Shown here: piece after piece, positions 35,150 through 48,221 of the stretch
How positions within the stretch are numbered: the first letter of the stretch is position 1
Layout: the number at the start of each line of letters is the position of its first letter
Assembly: GCA_024114885.1 (NCBI GenBank)
Contig: CP099433.1
Span: 466,856-530,855, forward strand
Origin: Septoria linicola
Taxonomy: Eukaryota > Ascomycota > Dothideomycetes > Mycosphaerellales > Mycosphaerellaceae
Length of the DNA stretch: 64,000 bases
Reading direction: 5' to 3'
Notes under the pieces: generated by a model
Database searches by the model: none
Seen by the model: only the letters and a program-made list of their open reading frames with translations
Told to the model about the DNA's origin: nothing
Translations under genes and position numbers: made by a program

Positions 35150-36400
35150 TACCTCCTTAGCGTAGTCGCTACGCCTCGATAGCGCGTCGGCTAGGTTTCG
35201 CTTACCTACCTAGTATATTATAACGAAGTCGAATAGAGCTAGGAAGGTAGCCTAATAGGCTTGCCTACTAGTTAACTTCTTTACGCCTATAAACCTACGA
35301 AGGTTAGTATAGTCGACTAGTACGTCGATCGTATACGGAGCGCCTTCGAGATACGGCCTCTATACTTTAAAAGCCTTAACTACTATAAGAAGCTCCTTAT
35401 TATATACCTCGTAATTATACTCTATAGTAATTATCTTCCTAGATATAAATATAATAGGGTACTATTTAGACCCGAAGAGTTAGCTAAGGATTATAGTAAT
35501 TACGTAATTAGAGGCGTCGCTCTCGACCCGTAGCCTAAGCGTAGGGTTAAAGTACCTTAGTAGTAGTACTATAGAAAAACGCTTTTTTAACTTAGTAAAC
35601 GCCTACTCCTCTTATACGGTCTACTTAAGTAGGCCCGGCTTCTTGCCTACTATAGCGCCCTTAGACAACGCTATAAGTAGAGACGCTACTCTAGAGTATT
35701 TAAAAATAAAACGCTAGTAGAAGTTAGTAAACCTAAGGAAGGATTAAACCTCTACGAGCGTTATAGGCGTTAGCTACGCCGCGATTACGTCTATCCTACG
35801 TAGATCTATCGTAACCTCTCTAGTAGTTACTACGAAGCCTAGGAAATCGACTTCCTTCTACTAGAATTTATACTTCGCTCTTTAAGCGTAGAGTCCGAAC
35901 TTCTAGAGGCGCGTAAGTACGTCGTATACGTCGCGCACGTAGTCCGCGCGGCTCTTACTATAGATAAGAATGTTATTAAGGTAGACTACGTAGTACGTAT
36001 CGACTAAACCTACTAAAGTATAGTTAATATACGCCTAGAACGTAGCTAGAGCGTTAGTTAGGCTAAATAGTATCACCTTATACTAGAAGTAGCTATAGCG
36101 CGTACGGAACGTAGTCTTCTAGTAGTCGCTCGGCTTGATACGAATCCGATAGTATACGTCTATAAGGTCTAGGGTCGTAAACTATATAGCTTCTATAAGC
36201 CTATCTAGCGTCTCGCTAATTAAGAGAAGTAGGTGCCTATTCTTAATAGTAATCTCGTTTAACCCTCGGTAGTCGATATATAGCCTTAGTTTACTATCCT
36301 TCTTTAGTATAAACAGGATAGGCGTACCTGCCTCGCTAACGCTACGCTCGATCTAATCGTACTTAAGGCCTATAGTAAGGTATTTCTTTAATTCCTCTAG
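35150..36400 (-). pseudogene. gypsy-2 reverse transcriptase-RNase H relic
   Basis: The minus strand at 35972-35980 encodes Leu-Asn-Asn in place of the L-D-D of the YLDD catalytic box, flanked by YVVY and ILIYSK, the normal context. Upstream, RLYIDYRGLNEITIKN is the typical second RT block. Downstream, SFLRFTNFYQRFI and the SDASNYV RNase H start are clear. Frame nearly continuous apart from RIP stops. Confidence 0.88.
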
Positions 36401-38300
36401 CTCCTTACCTAACTAGTAGTATAGCGGCCTAAATAGTAGAATAGTGCCTAGGCGTAGCTTAATCGTATACTCTACGCTATCTACTAGCTTACTCTTTATC
36501 TCTTCTATTAGGTTTAAGACGTTAGAGAACTATTAGAACTTAGAGAGAAGAGGGTTAACCTCTCCGCCTATCTTACTTATTACTACTATATATATAGTTA
36601 GTATATACTTCAAGTCCTTGAAAAACTTATAAGCTTCTCTAACCTTAACGTTTTTAAAAGTATCGCTATAGATCTACTTATCCGAGCCGCTATCGACTCG
36701 TATACGATAAGTACGCCTCTATAGCCGACCTAAGATTACGTTAGAGGTTAGTATATCGTAGGTATAAAAGATTACGCCTACTATACGCTCTACTTCTATA
36801 GAGTCTACGAGCCGTACGCGTATATAGTATACGCTATAATAATACCCTAATTCTCTAGTAAATAAGGTAGCTAGGAGTAAGGCGGTATTAGTTTAAGCTA
36901 TAATACCGTATTATAAGACAAAGGATCTTAATACTACGTTAATATTAGTAGTATTATTAAGAAGTAATTAGGCTAGCTTAAGCCTATCCTACGCCTCGAC
37001 TACGCCCTCTAGGTAAGTCGTATTTACGACTTATATAGAGAGGTATATATCGCTACTAAGCTTAGTATCTAGAGGTCGTAGTCCTTCTCTAACACCTTCT
37101 CTTTTTTTAGCGTCTCTATAGTAACCTTACGTACTAACGGCTTCTTACTATCGTCTTAGGCGCTTTAGTTAGAGTAGATAGAATTAGTACTAATATGTCT
37201 CTTCTACTTATAGCTATAGTATTCTAAATACTTATAGCCTATAATAGAGCGAGTAGAACCTTTATCGCTAGAGCGACGCGTACTATTCCCTTCTAGACTA
37301 TCGTCGCGTCTACGCGTAGGAGCGTTGCTCCTTACGCGCTTACGCTTCGAGTACGTATCGCGCTTATAGTCCCTATTACTCTAGCTTCCGCCCTAGTTAT
37401 ACTATATAGAGATTACCCTATCGGCTTACTCTAGGCGCCTTACTAACGTAACTAAATTAGCGCGCTTACTAGGTATAGTATAATTCTTAATAATCTCTTA
37501 TCGAAGTACTAGCTTTAACTTTATAAGGAGCTAGCGTACTAGCTACGCTTTAGTATAGTCGCCTAGTTAAGACTCTAAGTAGCCTAGCTCTATAGCGAAC
37601 TAACGTACCTCTTAGCCCTTACCCTATTAGGCCTTCTTATACTCGACTATTACGAGGATCGTACGATTTACCTAATCCTCGATAACGTTATAGATAAAGC
37701 GCTTAAACTTAGTCTAAGTATAGTCTAGAGGTATTACCTTAGAGTATTCGTTATACTAGGTCTCTTACGCCTCGCCTACGAGCTATATAATACTATATAG
37801 GACCTTTGAATCTTCTATACTAAACTCTTATAGACTATTAAAGAAGATTACTTTAAGACTACGAATAAACTCTCTCGCCTCTCGAACTGTCTCGCTCTTA
37901 AAGGTATAAGGTTCTCTAACTTTAGGACCTTTATATCGCGTATACGATACGCTATCGTAAAGTATACTACCTATAATACTAGTAGTAGCGTCGTCTTTAG
38001 GATCGCTAATATCGAGAGTACTAGGAGTACTCGAGGATAGAGATTCTAACTTTATAAGAAGCTAATTATTCTCTCGTCGTAGAGCGCGTATCTCTAAGCG
38101 ACGACGTAGTTCCTAGTTCTTAGCTTCGAGCTATATACGCTCTACCTACGTACCGTCTTCGGTTATACTAGTAGACTCCTACTCCTAAACCTTATTAGTA
38201 TCTATAAGATTACTTTAATCGTCTACTTCGCCTATTACGAGCTCTAGCGGCGCCGTACCTACGTTACGTCGAGGAGCTATAAGCCTCTATAGATTACTAC

Positions 38301-38496
38301 CCTTAGAAGGAGAAGAATTAGAATTATAAAAGAGGTATATAGTAATATATAGAGCGCTCTCCTAATAAGACTATTAGAGTATCGTAAGACTAATTCTTGC
38401 CTCCTTTCAGATATATACGCGTACTATAGTTATACCGTACGCTAAGCCTACGAGCCTAAGGCGGGTCTTAGTCTTTAACCTTACCTAGCTCTTATA
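38301..38496. other. Short flank between gypsy-2 and segment B
   Basis: May hold the 5' LTR or leader of gypsy-2. No copy of it was seen at the other end. Confidence 0.35.
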
Positions 38497-40153
38497 TATA
38501 GAGTACTAAGGAAGAAAATCGAGCTTACTTTTAGACTTAATACTTATAAATTAGCTACTAGAGACATAGCTTAGTTCTAGGCTTATTAGGTAATAGAGCG
38601 AGTTAATTAGATTAAGAAATAGCTTAGAGCCTAACTAACCTATAGTAAGTATAGAATCTAAGGCTATAACTTTAGAGGTTATCTATTAGATAGAGTAACT
38701 TCTTAGAACTAAATTACTCTAACTTTATAGTTATTCTAACTCCTCTAGTATAAGAAATCTAGTATTAAAGTTAATCTACCTAGTAAATTAATTAGGACGC
38801 TTTTCTAATTAGGATACTTATTAAATACGTTCGTAGCTACGCTCGCGATATTACCTCTATTATTCGAGAAGGCTAAGATCGTAGTTATCGACCTAGATAT
38901 AATCGACCTAAGTAACTAGAATCGCTAAAAGAGAACCCTCTAAACTATCTACTAAAACTCGAGAAGTACTAGTAAAAATCGTTTATTACTTCTATAACGC
39001 TTATCGTAGAAAACAAGTATTATAGAAGTAATACTAACTAGTATAGGAATCGTATCTACGATATAAGTATAGATCGCTTATAACGACTATAGCCTATATA
39101 TTACTACTATACTAACTAGCCTTATTAGAAAGAAGAGAGAAATTACTATTCTATATACCTTACGAGTTAGTACTTCTAGGATTAGAGAAGCCTCGCTACT
39201 TCTTAAATATATCTAGAAGTAGGCTAAAGATATAAATATAGGAGATTAGAGTAATATATCCTCTCGTCGCTTCTCGCCGTCTCTACTACTTCTCGCTATC
39301 TCTACTCCTCGATTACTACTACTATAGAGGTCGGTAGATAGGTCGTATTACGCGACTATATACTTCGATACTAAATCGCTTATATCGTATCGCGACTAGG
39401 AGATATTCGAAGTAGTTAGTATTAGCGTAAGCGATTATACTCTATACGAACATATTCTATTACCTATACTAAGAGTAAGAGATTATAGAATTCGTAGTAT
39501 CTAGTCGTGTTTTCGTAGTAGTACTAATACTACGCCTAATCGAGAAGTCGTAGGAGTTATAGGAGTCGTAGTTCGTAGAACGAGGCTAGGCTTAGCTACT
39601 AAGTACTCTAGAGTAGTCTAAGCGTTAGAGAGCTATTAGATAATAAGTATAAGGCTATTAGGTAAGCTTACGATATCTCTATAGCTCTCTATACCGATAT
39701 TACTAGTCTTTAACTAGTAAGAGTACGCTATACGTCGACCTCTACTAGTTCTAGCTAGTATACTAGCCTATCTTTATTTCGATCGTATATCTATCTAAGA
39801 GAACCTCTCCTTACGCGTAAGTAATAGCCGATATCTATTCTCGACTCCTTCTAGTATTTTACCTTACTATCTTATTACTATCGCCTATACTCTATATCTA
39901 TACTATTACGTATCCCTATTTACGTAGTTAAGGAAATAAGATACTCTACGTATATATTATATAACTCTCTTACTAAACCTTAATAGAATTACGATATAGT
40001 ATTAAATACTAGGCGTCCTAGCGTATCTATATCTCGTAGTATTTACTAGGAGTATCTTATAGTATTATACGTATCGTTAGCGTCTCGACTAATAATACCT
40101 ACTTTCTCCTCGTACTTACTATCGACTTACGCTCTTATAGTTAAACTATATAT
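38497..40153 (+). repeat. Duplicated segment B, copy 1
   Basis: Matches 53222-54896 over about 1.66 kb, from TATAGAGTACTAAGG to TTAAACTATATAT, with mostly RIP-type differences and a few small indels. The first half (to about 39250) looks like upstream sequence. The second half reads on the plus strand as the start of a gene that continues to 43000 in this copy. The other copy is cut off at its right end. Confidence 0.9.
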
Positions 40154-43000
40154 ACCTACCTCGTTCTCTTATACTATCCTCTTACTTACGATCTAGCGCT
40201 TTACCTATCTTCTACTATATATCGTACTACTACTCGCTACCTACCTCTATATTAATATACCTCGTCGTAATATTCTATAAGTTTAGAAATAGAAGAACGT
40301 ATTAGACTTCTACGAAGATAAAGTCCTTATCTCGTAGAAGCCTATATAGAAGTAGGTTTTTATAGATACGTAGGAAGATAAGAAGATCTTTTTTAACTCT
40401 CCTCTCGTCTCTATCTAGAAGGAGATAGTAGAGTCGTATACTATTCGTTAGAAGGACGCTCTAGATAAGTTATACTTGATCCTATACGAGTATTATACTA
40501 TACCTAAGATATATATACTAGCGCGAGTTCTCTATCGCTAGAACTAGCGTTATAAACTCTATACTCTAATCGTATCTACTCTACTATTACGAGTCCTTCT
40601 CTAAGTAACGAGTATACTACCTTAGGCTCCTCTTCGCTAGCTCTCGTCGCTATCTACTACGGTAATATCTAGTACTACGTCTAGACTATCTAGATCGCTA
40701 CGTACTATAGTAACCTATCTATCTACTATATACGAACTCTTACGAGTACTATTTACGACTCGTATACTAACGCCTCCTAATAGTACGCTCGACTACGATC
40801 TCTCTCTCTTCTCTACTACTACTCCTAAACCGTTACTATAGCCTTCTAATATAAGAGAAGATAACGCGCCGCTATCCTCTATAACTCTCTATTTAGATAG
40901 GTACCTATCTTCGATAAGTAGTTTAGATACTAAAACTCTTTCCTAGTTCTTATAGACTACTACTCGTAGCGCTCTATTCGAGAAGTAGTATAAGACCGAA
41001 ATAGAAAGTAAATCTCTTAACGACGCTTCTACTCTCTAGTCGGCCTCTCGCGTTCCTCTACTATCTATTCCTATCGATAGATATTCTACTACGTCTATAA
41101 GCGCCTCTATACTCGTCTCCGAGTCTCTATACGATAGTAGTAGTTGCCTAAGACGCTTAAGTATCCTCTTCTATAAAGTTTTCTAGAAAGCCTTACTACT
41201 ACTTTCTAGTAACTAAAGTCTAGTCCTCTACGTAGGAAAGGGAGCTCCTCTAACTCGCTCTTACTCTAATATCTTAACGTAGTCGTCCTCTCCTAGAGCT
41301 ACGTATACGCTACTCTCTAAACTAGACCTAATCTTTACTACCTTCTATTCTCGAGAGCCGTCTATCTATAGTAAACTATTTACTATAGTAGTCCTATAGA
41401 CGTATTAAACCGCTTTACGTAATATCGCCTAATAGGATCGTTCTACTACGTTATCTAGCTCTAGTAGTAGTCCTCGCTAGCTAGTACCTCGAAGCTACCT
41501 TCTACTCTTAATTAGTATTATCCTCGCTACTATTATCGTAGTAGAAGAGCCTCCTATAGGCTAGAATAGAGTATAAGCTCTCTTTAAGCGTAAATAGGAC
41601 GCGATAAAGAGCCTTCTCTACGATATACTACCTTCTACGTAGCTCTATTACTTCGATTCTATTACTCGTTCTTAAGTATTTACTATATTCTATTAACTCG
41701 AAGTAGAGGATTTCTATTAGCTTAGGAACTCGATCTATCCTCGACCTCTCTAGCTAGAGGCTCTATTATTAGTATAAAAGACTTCTATATAGAGAAGGCT
41801 CTCTTTTCGTTAGGTCTATAGATATTAAAGCTTTCTACGCCTACTATATATACTCTATAATCCTTACCCTAGCTCGTCGCTTATATATTATTTACTCTAG
41901 GTAATACTATTATATAGAAGTAGATTTCCTACTAGAGCTCCGAATTAGCTTTAACGTTATATTTCGTCTCGCTATAAGTAATCTCCTCTCGTATACCTAT
42001 ACCTATACTTATAATTATATCTCTCTCGGCTCTCGTTATATAGAAATATATAGACGTCCTATCCTATCTCTACGAAGTAAGTATTTTACTATATAAAAGC
42101 CTCGACTAGTTACGAACTATATCTTCTACTATATCTCTAGATCTCCTTTATACTCTCTAATCTACTCTAGCTTCTATCGTACTATACGCTTCTACTCCTT
42201 AGAAGGATTACTATCTCTAGCTAAGCGTATTATCGCGCCTCGACTACTCGCCTCGCTACTACCTATCGCTACTATACCTTCTAAGTTCTTCTCTCTATAT
42301 CGTCTATTCTATATATTTATAGACTTTATTATCTATAACGCGTCTCTCTATATACTTATCTATAAAAAGTATTATTATACTATCTCTTCCTAATAGCTAG
42401 ACTCTTACCTCGAGAAGATCTATAAGATACTATAAACTACTAGATAAGCCTTCTATAACTAGATCTAGATAGTTACTCTATTAGTATAAACTCTCTAAGA
42501 CCTCTTCTAACCTAAATATCCTAGACGACTAAACCTATACCTTATACTAGCGTTTAAAGAATACTCCTATTAGCTCTATCTATTATATATAGGCAATTAA
42601 AAGTATATAAAGAAATATACTAACGTTATATATAACTATACTAGTAGCTATAGTAAAGGTAGTATACTATAAAAGTACGTTAGTCTAGATCTAGACGCGA
42701 CCTAGACTAAGAGTATCTATCTCTAGAATTTCTTCGTAAAGTCGAGGACTAGCCTCTTATAGCCGTCCTACTACCTAGTCGATCGCTTAACCGACGTAGG
42801 AGTCGACCTAGCTAGTAGTAGTTAACTAACGCTATTATAGTTTCTAGTACTATAGAAGAGTATCGATACTATATAGGTAGACTATACTACTCTCTAGTAG
42901 AGGCTCGCTACCTATTACTAGAATCCGCCTATCTAGAGACTAACTTATCGCTCGATACTCGATCGCTAGCTCTATTATACTAGCTATAGTGTCGCTACGG
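39240..43000 (+). pseudogene. Unidentified long gene relic, left of the mariner insertion
   Basis: The plus strand can be followed for most of its length in frames whose only stops are TAG/TAA. Examples are the frame with VLDFYEDKVLIS near 40290 and the long frame between 41850 and 42720 with DVLSYLYEVSILLYKSLD. Codon use is coding-like, but I do not recognise domains. The downstream piece at 44292-46050 may be the rest of the same gene. A large repeated subtelomeric protein is the simplest reading. Confidence 0.4.
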
Positions 43001-44291
43001 AAGTCTACGTCTTAGCGATACTTTATAATTAAGTAGCTAACTTCAAACGACTATTACGTAGCGAGTAGTCGCTATTTCAACGCTCTGATTGTCTTATATA
43101 AAAGTACATTATAAGGGCTTGGATTCTATCTATTCAGATAATATTAATACCTAGTATACTATCTACCTACTACGACTAAAGCCTTAACTCGTCTTAGTAT
43201 ACTATCTACTATATTATCGATGATTCTATAGTCTATTACTCTCTAGGCTCTCGGTAGTACTTCCTATATAATCTCTAGCTGTCTTACTTTATTATCTATT
43301 ACGTCTAGGTTAGGACGTAGCTCGTAGACCTTCTATTTAAGGTGGAACTAGATATGCTCTATCGGGTTCATGTTAGGGCTATACGTAGGCTACGTTATTA
43401 TGATTATTAACTAATCCTTAAGGAACTAGCGTATATAATAAGCTATATAGATAGAGGCGTTGTCTTACTAGAATACCTAGCTATCGTAGTATGGAAATAG
43501 GCCCTCTTCGAGTACCTAAGTATAAGATCTTACTATATATCCTCCTCTTAGTATATCTAGATCTCGTTCTATAATAATAAGCTCTATATTGTTCGTACGC
43601 TTACTAATTAAGCACTAGACTATAATAGAGGCCTACTTGCCCTTAGGGTACTCTTTAATCCGTGCTCTTGTCTATTTCTCGTATAGATAACTAAAGGCCT
43701 AGAGGCGTTACTTGCTAGTCCTTTTCTTAATAGAATACTCGTCGCTAAACAGCTAATCTAACTAGTTTATAAAGCGATATAAGTAGGCCCACTATAGTCG
43801 TTAGCGAGTATAAGCCTCTATAAGGTACGGACGACGTTTATACTACTAGTTTTGAAGCCTATAGTTGTGAAGGATCGTTCTCAAGACGTCGGTACTAAAA
43901 TTAGTACTAGTATCGTCTCTAATATTCTAATATATCTACTTAGGGTTCTTCTTTATAGCGCGTACGATTAGGCGAGCGTCTCGAGGAGTATAACTAAGGA
44001 GACGACCTTTACGAGGCTTGTTCTATACTATATCGCGTGCTTTGTACCGTTAAAGGACTAATTTAATAGTCGATTTAGGAACGCGTTCCTTAGTCGCGAT
44101 TTAAGTCGTTATATCGCCTATACGACGACGTCTAACGATTACACCTTTAAACTTATCTAAAAGCTAGTAATTAGGAGCACGATTTAGATTAATTTATATA
44201 AGAGTAGGACGTTATAGTATAGTACAATAGTTAATAGAAGTTACTATAGAGAACGCGTTAAGAGTCGCGTGTCGCGCTAAGACGTAGACTT
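43001..44291 (-). mobile_element. Tc1/mariner-like element (DD34E)
   Basis: About 1.29 kb bounded by 17-bp inverted ends: AAGTCTACGTCTTAGCG at 43001-43017 and its reverse complement at 44275-44291. The size and the transposase fit Tc1/mariner. The flanking dinucleotides are not a clear TA/TA pair (GA left, TA right). It keeps more TG/CA than its neighbours (for example 43330-43400), so it is younger or was exposed to fewer RIP cycles. It is inserted in the plus-strand gene relic on either side. Confidence 0.82.
43100..44180 (-). pseudogene. Tc1/mariner transposase relic
   Basis: The minus strand reads DNASIYIAYYIR (Asp at 43464-43462) and, 34 residues later, the PTYSPNMNPIEHI block with catalytic Glu at 43359-43357. 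The family motif is PPYSPDLNPIEHxW. This gives a DD34E signature directly from the sequence. FHLKxKVYEL follows. Stops are few and of the RIP type. The N-terminal DNA-binding part toward 44150 was not resolved. Confidence 0.87.
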
Positions 44292-46050
44292 AAGCCCTAG
44301 TACTATAGCTAAAATACCTTACTAGGCTCGATACTATCTAACTATAGTAGTTCCTTTAATACCTCTCTAAGTACGTAATCGCGTACGATAGTAGAGAACG
44401 CGCGCTCGTAGTAATCGCTTGACTTCTCTCTAGTCTTATTACGTAAGCGCTCGACTATATAGCCGATAATATTATTAGCTAGCCTGTCCTAGAAGTACTT
44501 AATAAAGCCGACTTTAGTAGATAGGACGATAGCTACCTATTCTATACTAACTATCGTTACTAGACTATCTATAAATACGCTATAGTTATTTAGAAACTAT
44601 TTTATACTATCGCTCGTACGTCCTAGTAGCCTATAGACTAACGACTCTTATACGAACTACTAGTCGCTTCTTATTAGACTCTCGAACGCTTGATCGTAGT
44701 CGTAGAAGATAGATCTAAGAGCTCTAGGCTAGATAGTAGGCCTATACGAGACGAAATTACCTAGTAGGATATAGTCGAGTTCTTTCTTAGTCTCTTCGAA
44801 TAGGAGCTAAGCGACTACCTCTACGTTAGCTCTCTCTTAAGTAGACTTACTATCCTAGGATTAGATACGAAAGACCTCTCCTACGCTAGCTCTCTTACGT
44901 TTACCTCTTACCTCGCTACTATTATCGCTATTACTAAATACTTCTTACTACTCGACACCTAGAGACTCTACTATATCGCTATTATAGCTATCGATCCTAC
45001 TACTACTCTCGAGGAGCTAGAGTCTATCGTATTCTATCTATAATAGCGTACGCGAAAGAATTTCTATATAAACGTCCTAGATAAATATAGCTATAAATAG
45101 CGTCTCTTTACGTATATCGTCTCTATATTAAACTATAGTCGTGAGATCTATAACGAAACCTATATACTACTACGTATCGTCTAGAGCCTCGATAGTTAAT
45201 CTCTATTACTCGATAGTAATCGTCTCGATATTAGTATCTTATAGATCGTTTCTAGCTAGCTAATAGAGGAGTATAAGGCCTTTCTATACTACCTAATATA
45301 CGCGACTAAAGCTAAACTCTCTCCTCTCTATATAACTAACCTCTATAACGAATTAAAGAATACTACTCTAGAGTTTAGCTATATCTACGCTATAGCGAAC
45401 GAAGCGTAGTTATAAGAGGAAGCCGCTACTATATTTATCTTCTAATATATTATACGTAATCCTAAGGTAGCGTAAACTCTCCTTAGTAGCCTAGAAGAGT
45501 TAGATAAGATCTACTACTAGCTAGCCGTTATCGAATACTATCGTCTCTATACTATCTTTAAAGAAAAGCTCTTAGTAGTATACTATCTCCTCGCTAGGAG
45601 ACTAGCGCGAGAGCTAGAACTCTTTAGTCTTATATATAAAAACACTACTATAGCGCTCTATAATATATATATCGACTAAGGCTACGTACTACTATTTACT
45701 TAGTATTCTAAGATCTTTATAGGCTACGCTATTAGACGATATCTACCTATAGAGCTCGGTCGTATCTTCGTACTATAATAGAACTATGTCTAGCTCTTTA
45801 TTTACCTACTCGTATAGGCGTATAAGAAAGATTATATCCTAAGCCTATTCGTATAGTAGCTTATACTCGACGTCTAGCTTAGTCGACTCGCCTACTAGAT
45901 AACTACCTTCCTTAATTAATCTTCTAAGAAGATAGATTCTATCTTAGACGACGAAGATAAAGTATAAGACGAGAACGAGAGAGGTAGGAGAGAAGAGCTA
46001 GAACCTTTTATAGCTTTATAATACTAGAGTATACTTCTAAGTATAAGTAG
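44292..46050 (+). pseudogene. Gene relic resembling the N-terminal region of telomere-linked helicases (tentative)
   Basis: From about 45290 to 45930 a single plus-strand frame reads KLSPLYITNLYNELKN, then ELDKIYY and LARELELFSLIYKN. The key stretch is LYNIYID*GYVLLFT*YSK followed by RRYLPIELGRIFVL. It is similar in pattern to the RNIYVxxGxVxxVTxYHK...PRFLPxxVGxL region that precedes the RecQ helicase domain in subtelomeric helicase genes of fungi. No helicase motif follows, since the sequence runs into an Asp/Glu-rich part (45930-46000) and the 64-bp satellite. Function remains an inference from pattern and location. Confidence 0.38.
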
Positions 46051-46355
46051 TTCTTCTAACTTAACTCTCTTTTTTGTACTTAGGAGGAAGTCGTCTATTA
46101 GATAAACATCGATAGTTTCTTCGATACCGACTAGCTATATCTAGAAATATATTACTATCTCCTATTCTCGTTCCTATACGGCCTAGTATAGTAGCGTTAG
46201 CTCTACGCTACCTAGCTACTATACCCTAAAGCTCTTCCTCGAGGTATAATAGTTAGCTCTAAACTCTAACTAAAGTACTTTCTAATCGAGTATTCTACTC
46301 TACTTTCTCTATTCTACCTCTTCTCTACGCGTCCTTTCCTATCTTACTTTCTACG

Positions 46356-47185
46356 TTCTACTCTACTCTAAACTATTATACCTCTCCTCTACGCGCTCTT
46401 TCCTACCTTACTCTTTACGTTCTACTCTATCCTAAACTATTATATCTCTTCTCTACGCGCTCTTTCCTATCTTATCTTTCGCGTTCTACTCTACTCTAAA
46501 TTATTCTACCTCTTCTCTACGCGCTCTTTCCTACCTTACTCTCTACGTTCTACTCTACCTTAAACTATTATACCTCTCCTCTACGCGCTCTTTCCTATCT
46601 TACTCTTTACGTTCTACTCTATTCTAAATTATTCTATCTCTCCTCTACGTACTCTTTCCTACCTTACTCTCTACGTTCTACTCTACTCTAAACTATTATA
46701 CCTCTTCTCTATACGCCCTTTCCTACCTTACTCTCTACGTTCTACTCTACTCTAAACTATTATACCTCTTCTCTAACTACCCTTTCCTACCTTACTCTCT
46801 ATATTCTACTATACTCTAAATTATTCTACCTCTCCTCTATACGCTCTTTTCTACTTTACTTTACGCGTTCTACTCTACCTTATTCTATTCTATCTCTTCT
46901 CTATATACTTTTTCCTACTTTACTCTATACGTTCTACTCTACTCTATTCTATTCTACCTCTCCTCTATACGCTTTTTCTTACCTTACCCTCTACGTTCTA
47001 CTCTACTCTAAACTATTATATCTCTCCTCTACCTATCCTTTCCTACTTTATACTACGCGTTCTACTCTATCTTCTCTATTCTACCTCTCCTCTATACGCT
47101 CTTTTCTACTTTATACTACGCGTTCTACTCTACTCTTAACTATTCTACCTCTTCTCGATCGCTCTTAACGTCTTCGACTATATCC
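46356..47185 (+). repeat. 64-bp pyrimidine-rich satellite, array 2
   Basis: Same unit and period as the array at 21421. Unit starts at 46356, 46420 ... 46868, 46932, 46996, 47060, then 47123 after a single-base loss, giving about twelve units. It is preceded at 46205-46355 by the same lead-in as array 1. Confidence 0.95.
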
Positions 47186-47420
47186 TCTTACTTCGTACTA
47201 CGCGCTCTTACTCTATACTACGTGTCCTTACTCTATACTATATACTCTTTCCTACTTTATACTACGTATTCTACTCTACTCTTAACTACTCTACCTCTCT
47301 TTAATTACCCTTAACGCCTTCGACTATATCCTTAGAGTATATCTTACTCTATACTACGCGTCCTTCCTTTCTACTATATATCCTTACTCTATACTACGCG
47401 CTCTTAAGTTTATATAACTT
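47186..47420 (+). repeat. Degenerate continuation of satellite array 2
   Basis: Shares words of the 64-bp unit (CGCTCTTACTCTATACTACG, TACTCTACTCTTAACTA) but with altered spacing. Still strongly pyrimidine-rich on the plus strand. Confidence 0.75.
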
Positions 47421-48221
47421 TATCTCTCTCTATATAGGAAGTCGAGTATAATTAGTAGCTCTAGCGAAGTATATTAAGTACCTAATAGGTATACTAGCGG
47501 AGGTCCTAATTTAAGCTCTTATAGCTTTAGAAGCTCTACGCTTACTTATACTACGCTCCTATATAGTAGGACTATAATAGACTCCTTAGAAATAGTTATA
47601 CTATCTAAGCTTAAGTAGCTATATCTTAGATTATATTAGCTTAAATCTAAGTAGCTCTAGCGTTCCGATTATACCTATAGCTATACGTCTATAGATTAAT
47701 TACGAAGATAATATAAGATAAGGACAGACCTATAGGATCGTAGAGAAGAGTATTTTCAAGTTATATTATTCTATATTAAGCTTAAGTAAAGCTTCGTCGT
47801 AATCTACGCTAGACTCTAAGTCTCTACTACTTTAAGCCTATTAGTACTAGCTAGTTAAGCCTCGTATTATAGGCCTATCTCTTAATTCCTAAAATTACTT
47901 AGGTCGTTACTATTAAAGGCGCCTATATAGTATCTAAAACTACCTAAGCTATTATCTAAGTCGCTTAGAGTATTAACAAGATCTAATTCGATAGCCTTCT
48001 ACTTAATAGTACTCTTATAGTTCTTAGGAGTTAGCGTCTTAGAGATATAGGCGTTCGTAATAGCTATTAAGTTTTAGTATAAGTTTAGAGCCTAATAGGT
48101 GTTAGTAGGTCGACCTACTAGAGAGAGGATCCTTCTTTAGAGTGTCTCTTAGAATCTTCTTTAGAGTACTAATAGTAGTAGATTTATAGATAGGTGTCGA
48201 CTAGCTACGCTCGCTAGTCTT
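47421..48221. other. Unassigned sequence between satellite and segment A copy 2
   Basis: No repeat partner and no recognisable frame. CpG is scarcer than in the satellite flank. It leads into segment A at about 48222 and includes the part of that locus that lies before the window in copy 1. Confidence 0.4.

Larger units (their letters stand above)
33500..38300 (-). mobile_element. Ty3/gypsy retrotransposon gypsy-2 (minus strand)
   Basis: The minus strand reads gag (about 38200-37300), protease region (about 37200-36700), reverse transcriptase (36400-35800), RNase H (35650-35150) and integrase (34900-34000). The RT has a GTPILFILKKDSKLRLYIDYR block (36360-36290) and a YVVYLNNILIYSK block (35950-35990). 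RNase H shows LFGSKQYPI and LADALSRR. The integrase shows FYPQTDRQTER (about 34230) for the YHPQTDGQTER box. It belongs to a different Ty3/gypsy lineage from gypsy-1 and gypsy-3, with the RT and integrase of Tf/chromovirus type. LTRs were not identified. Confidence 0.88.
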
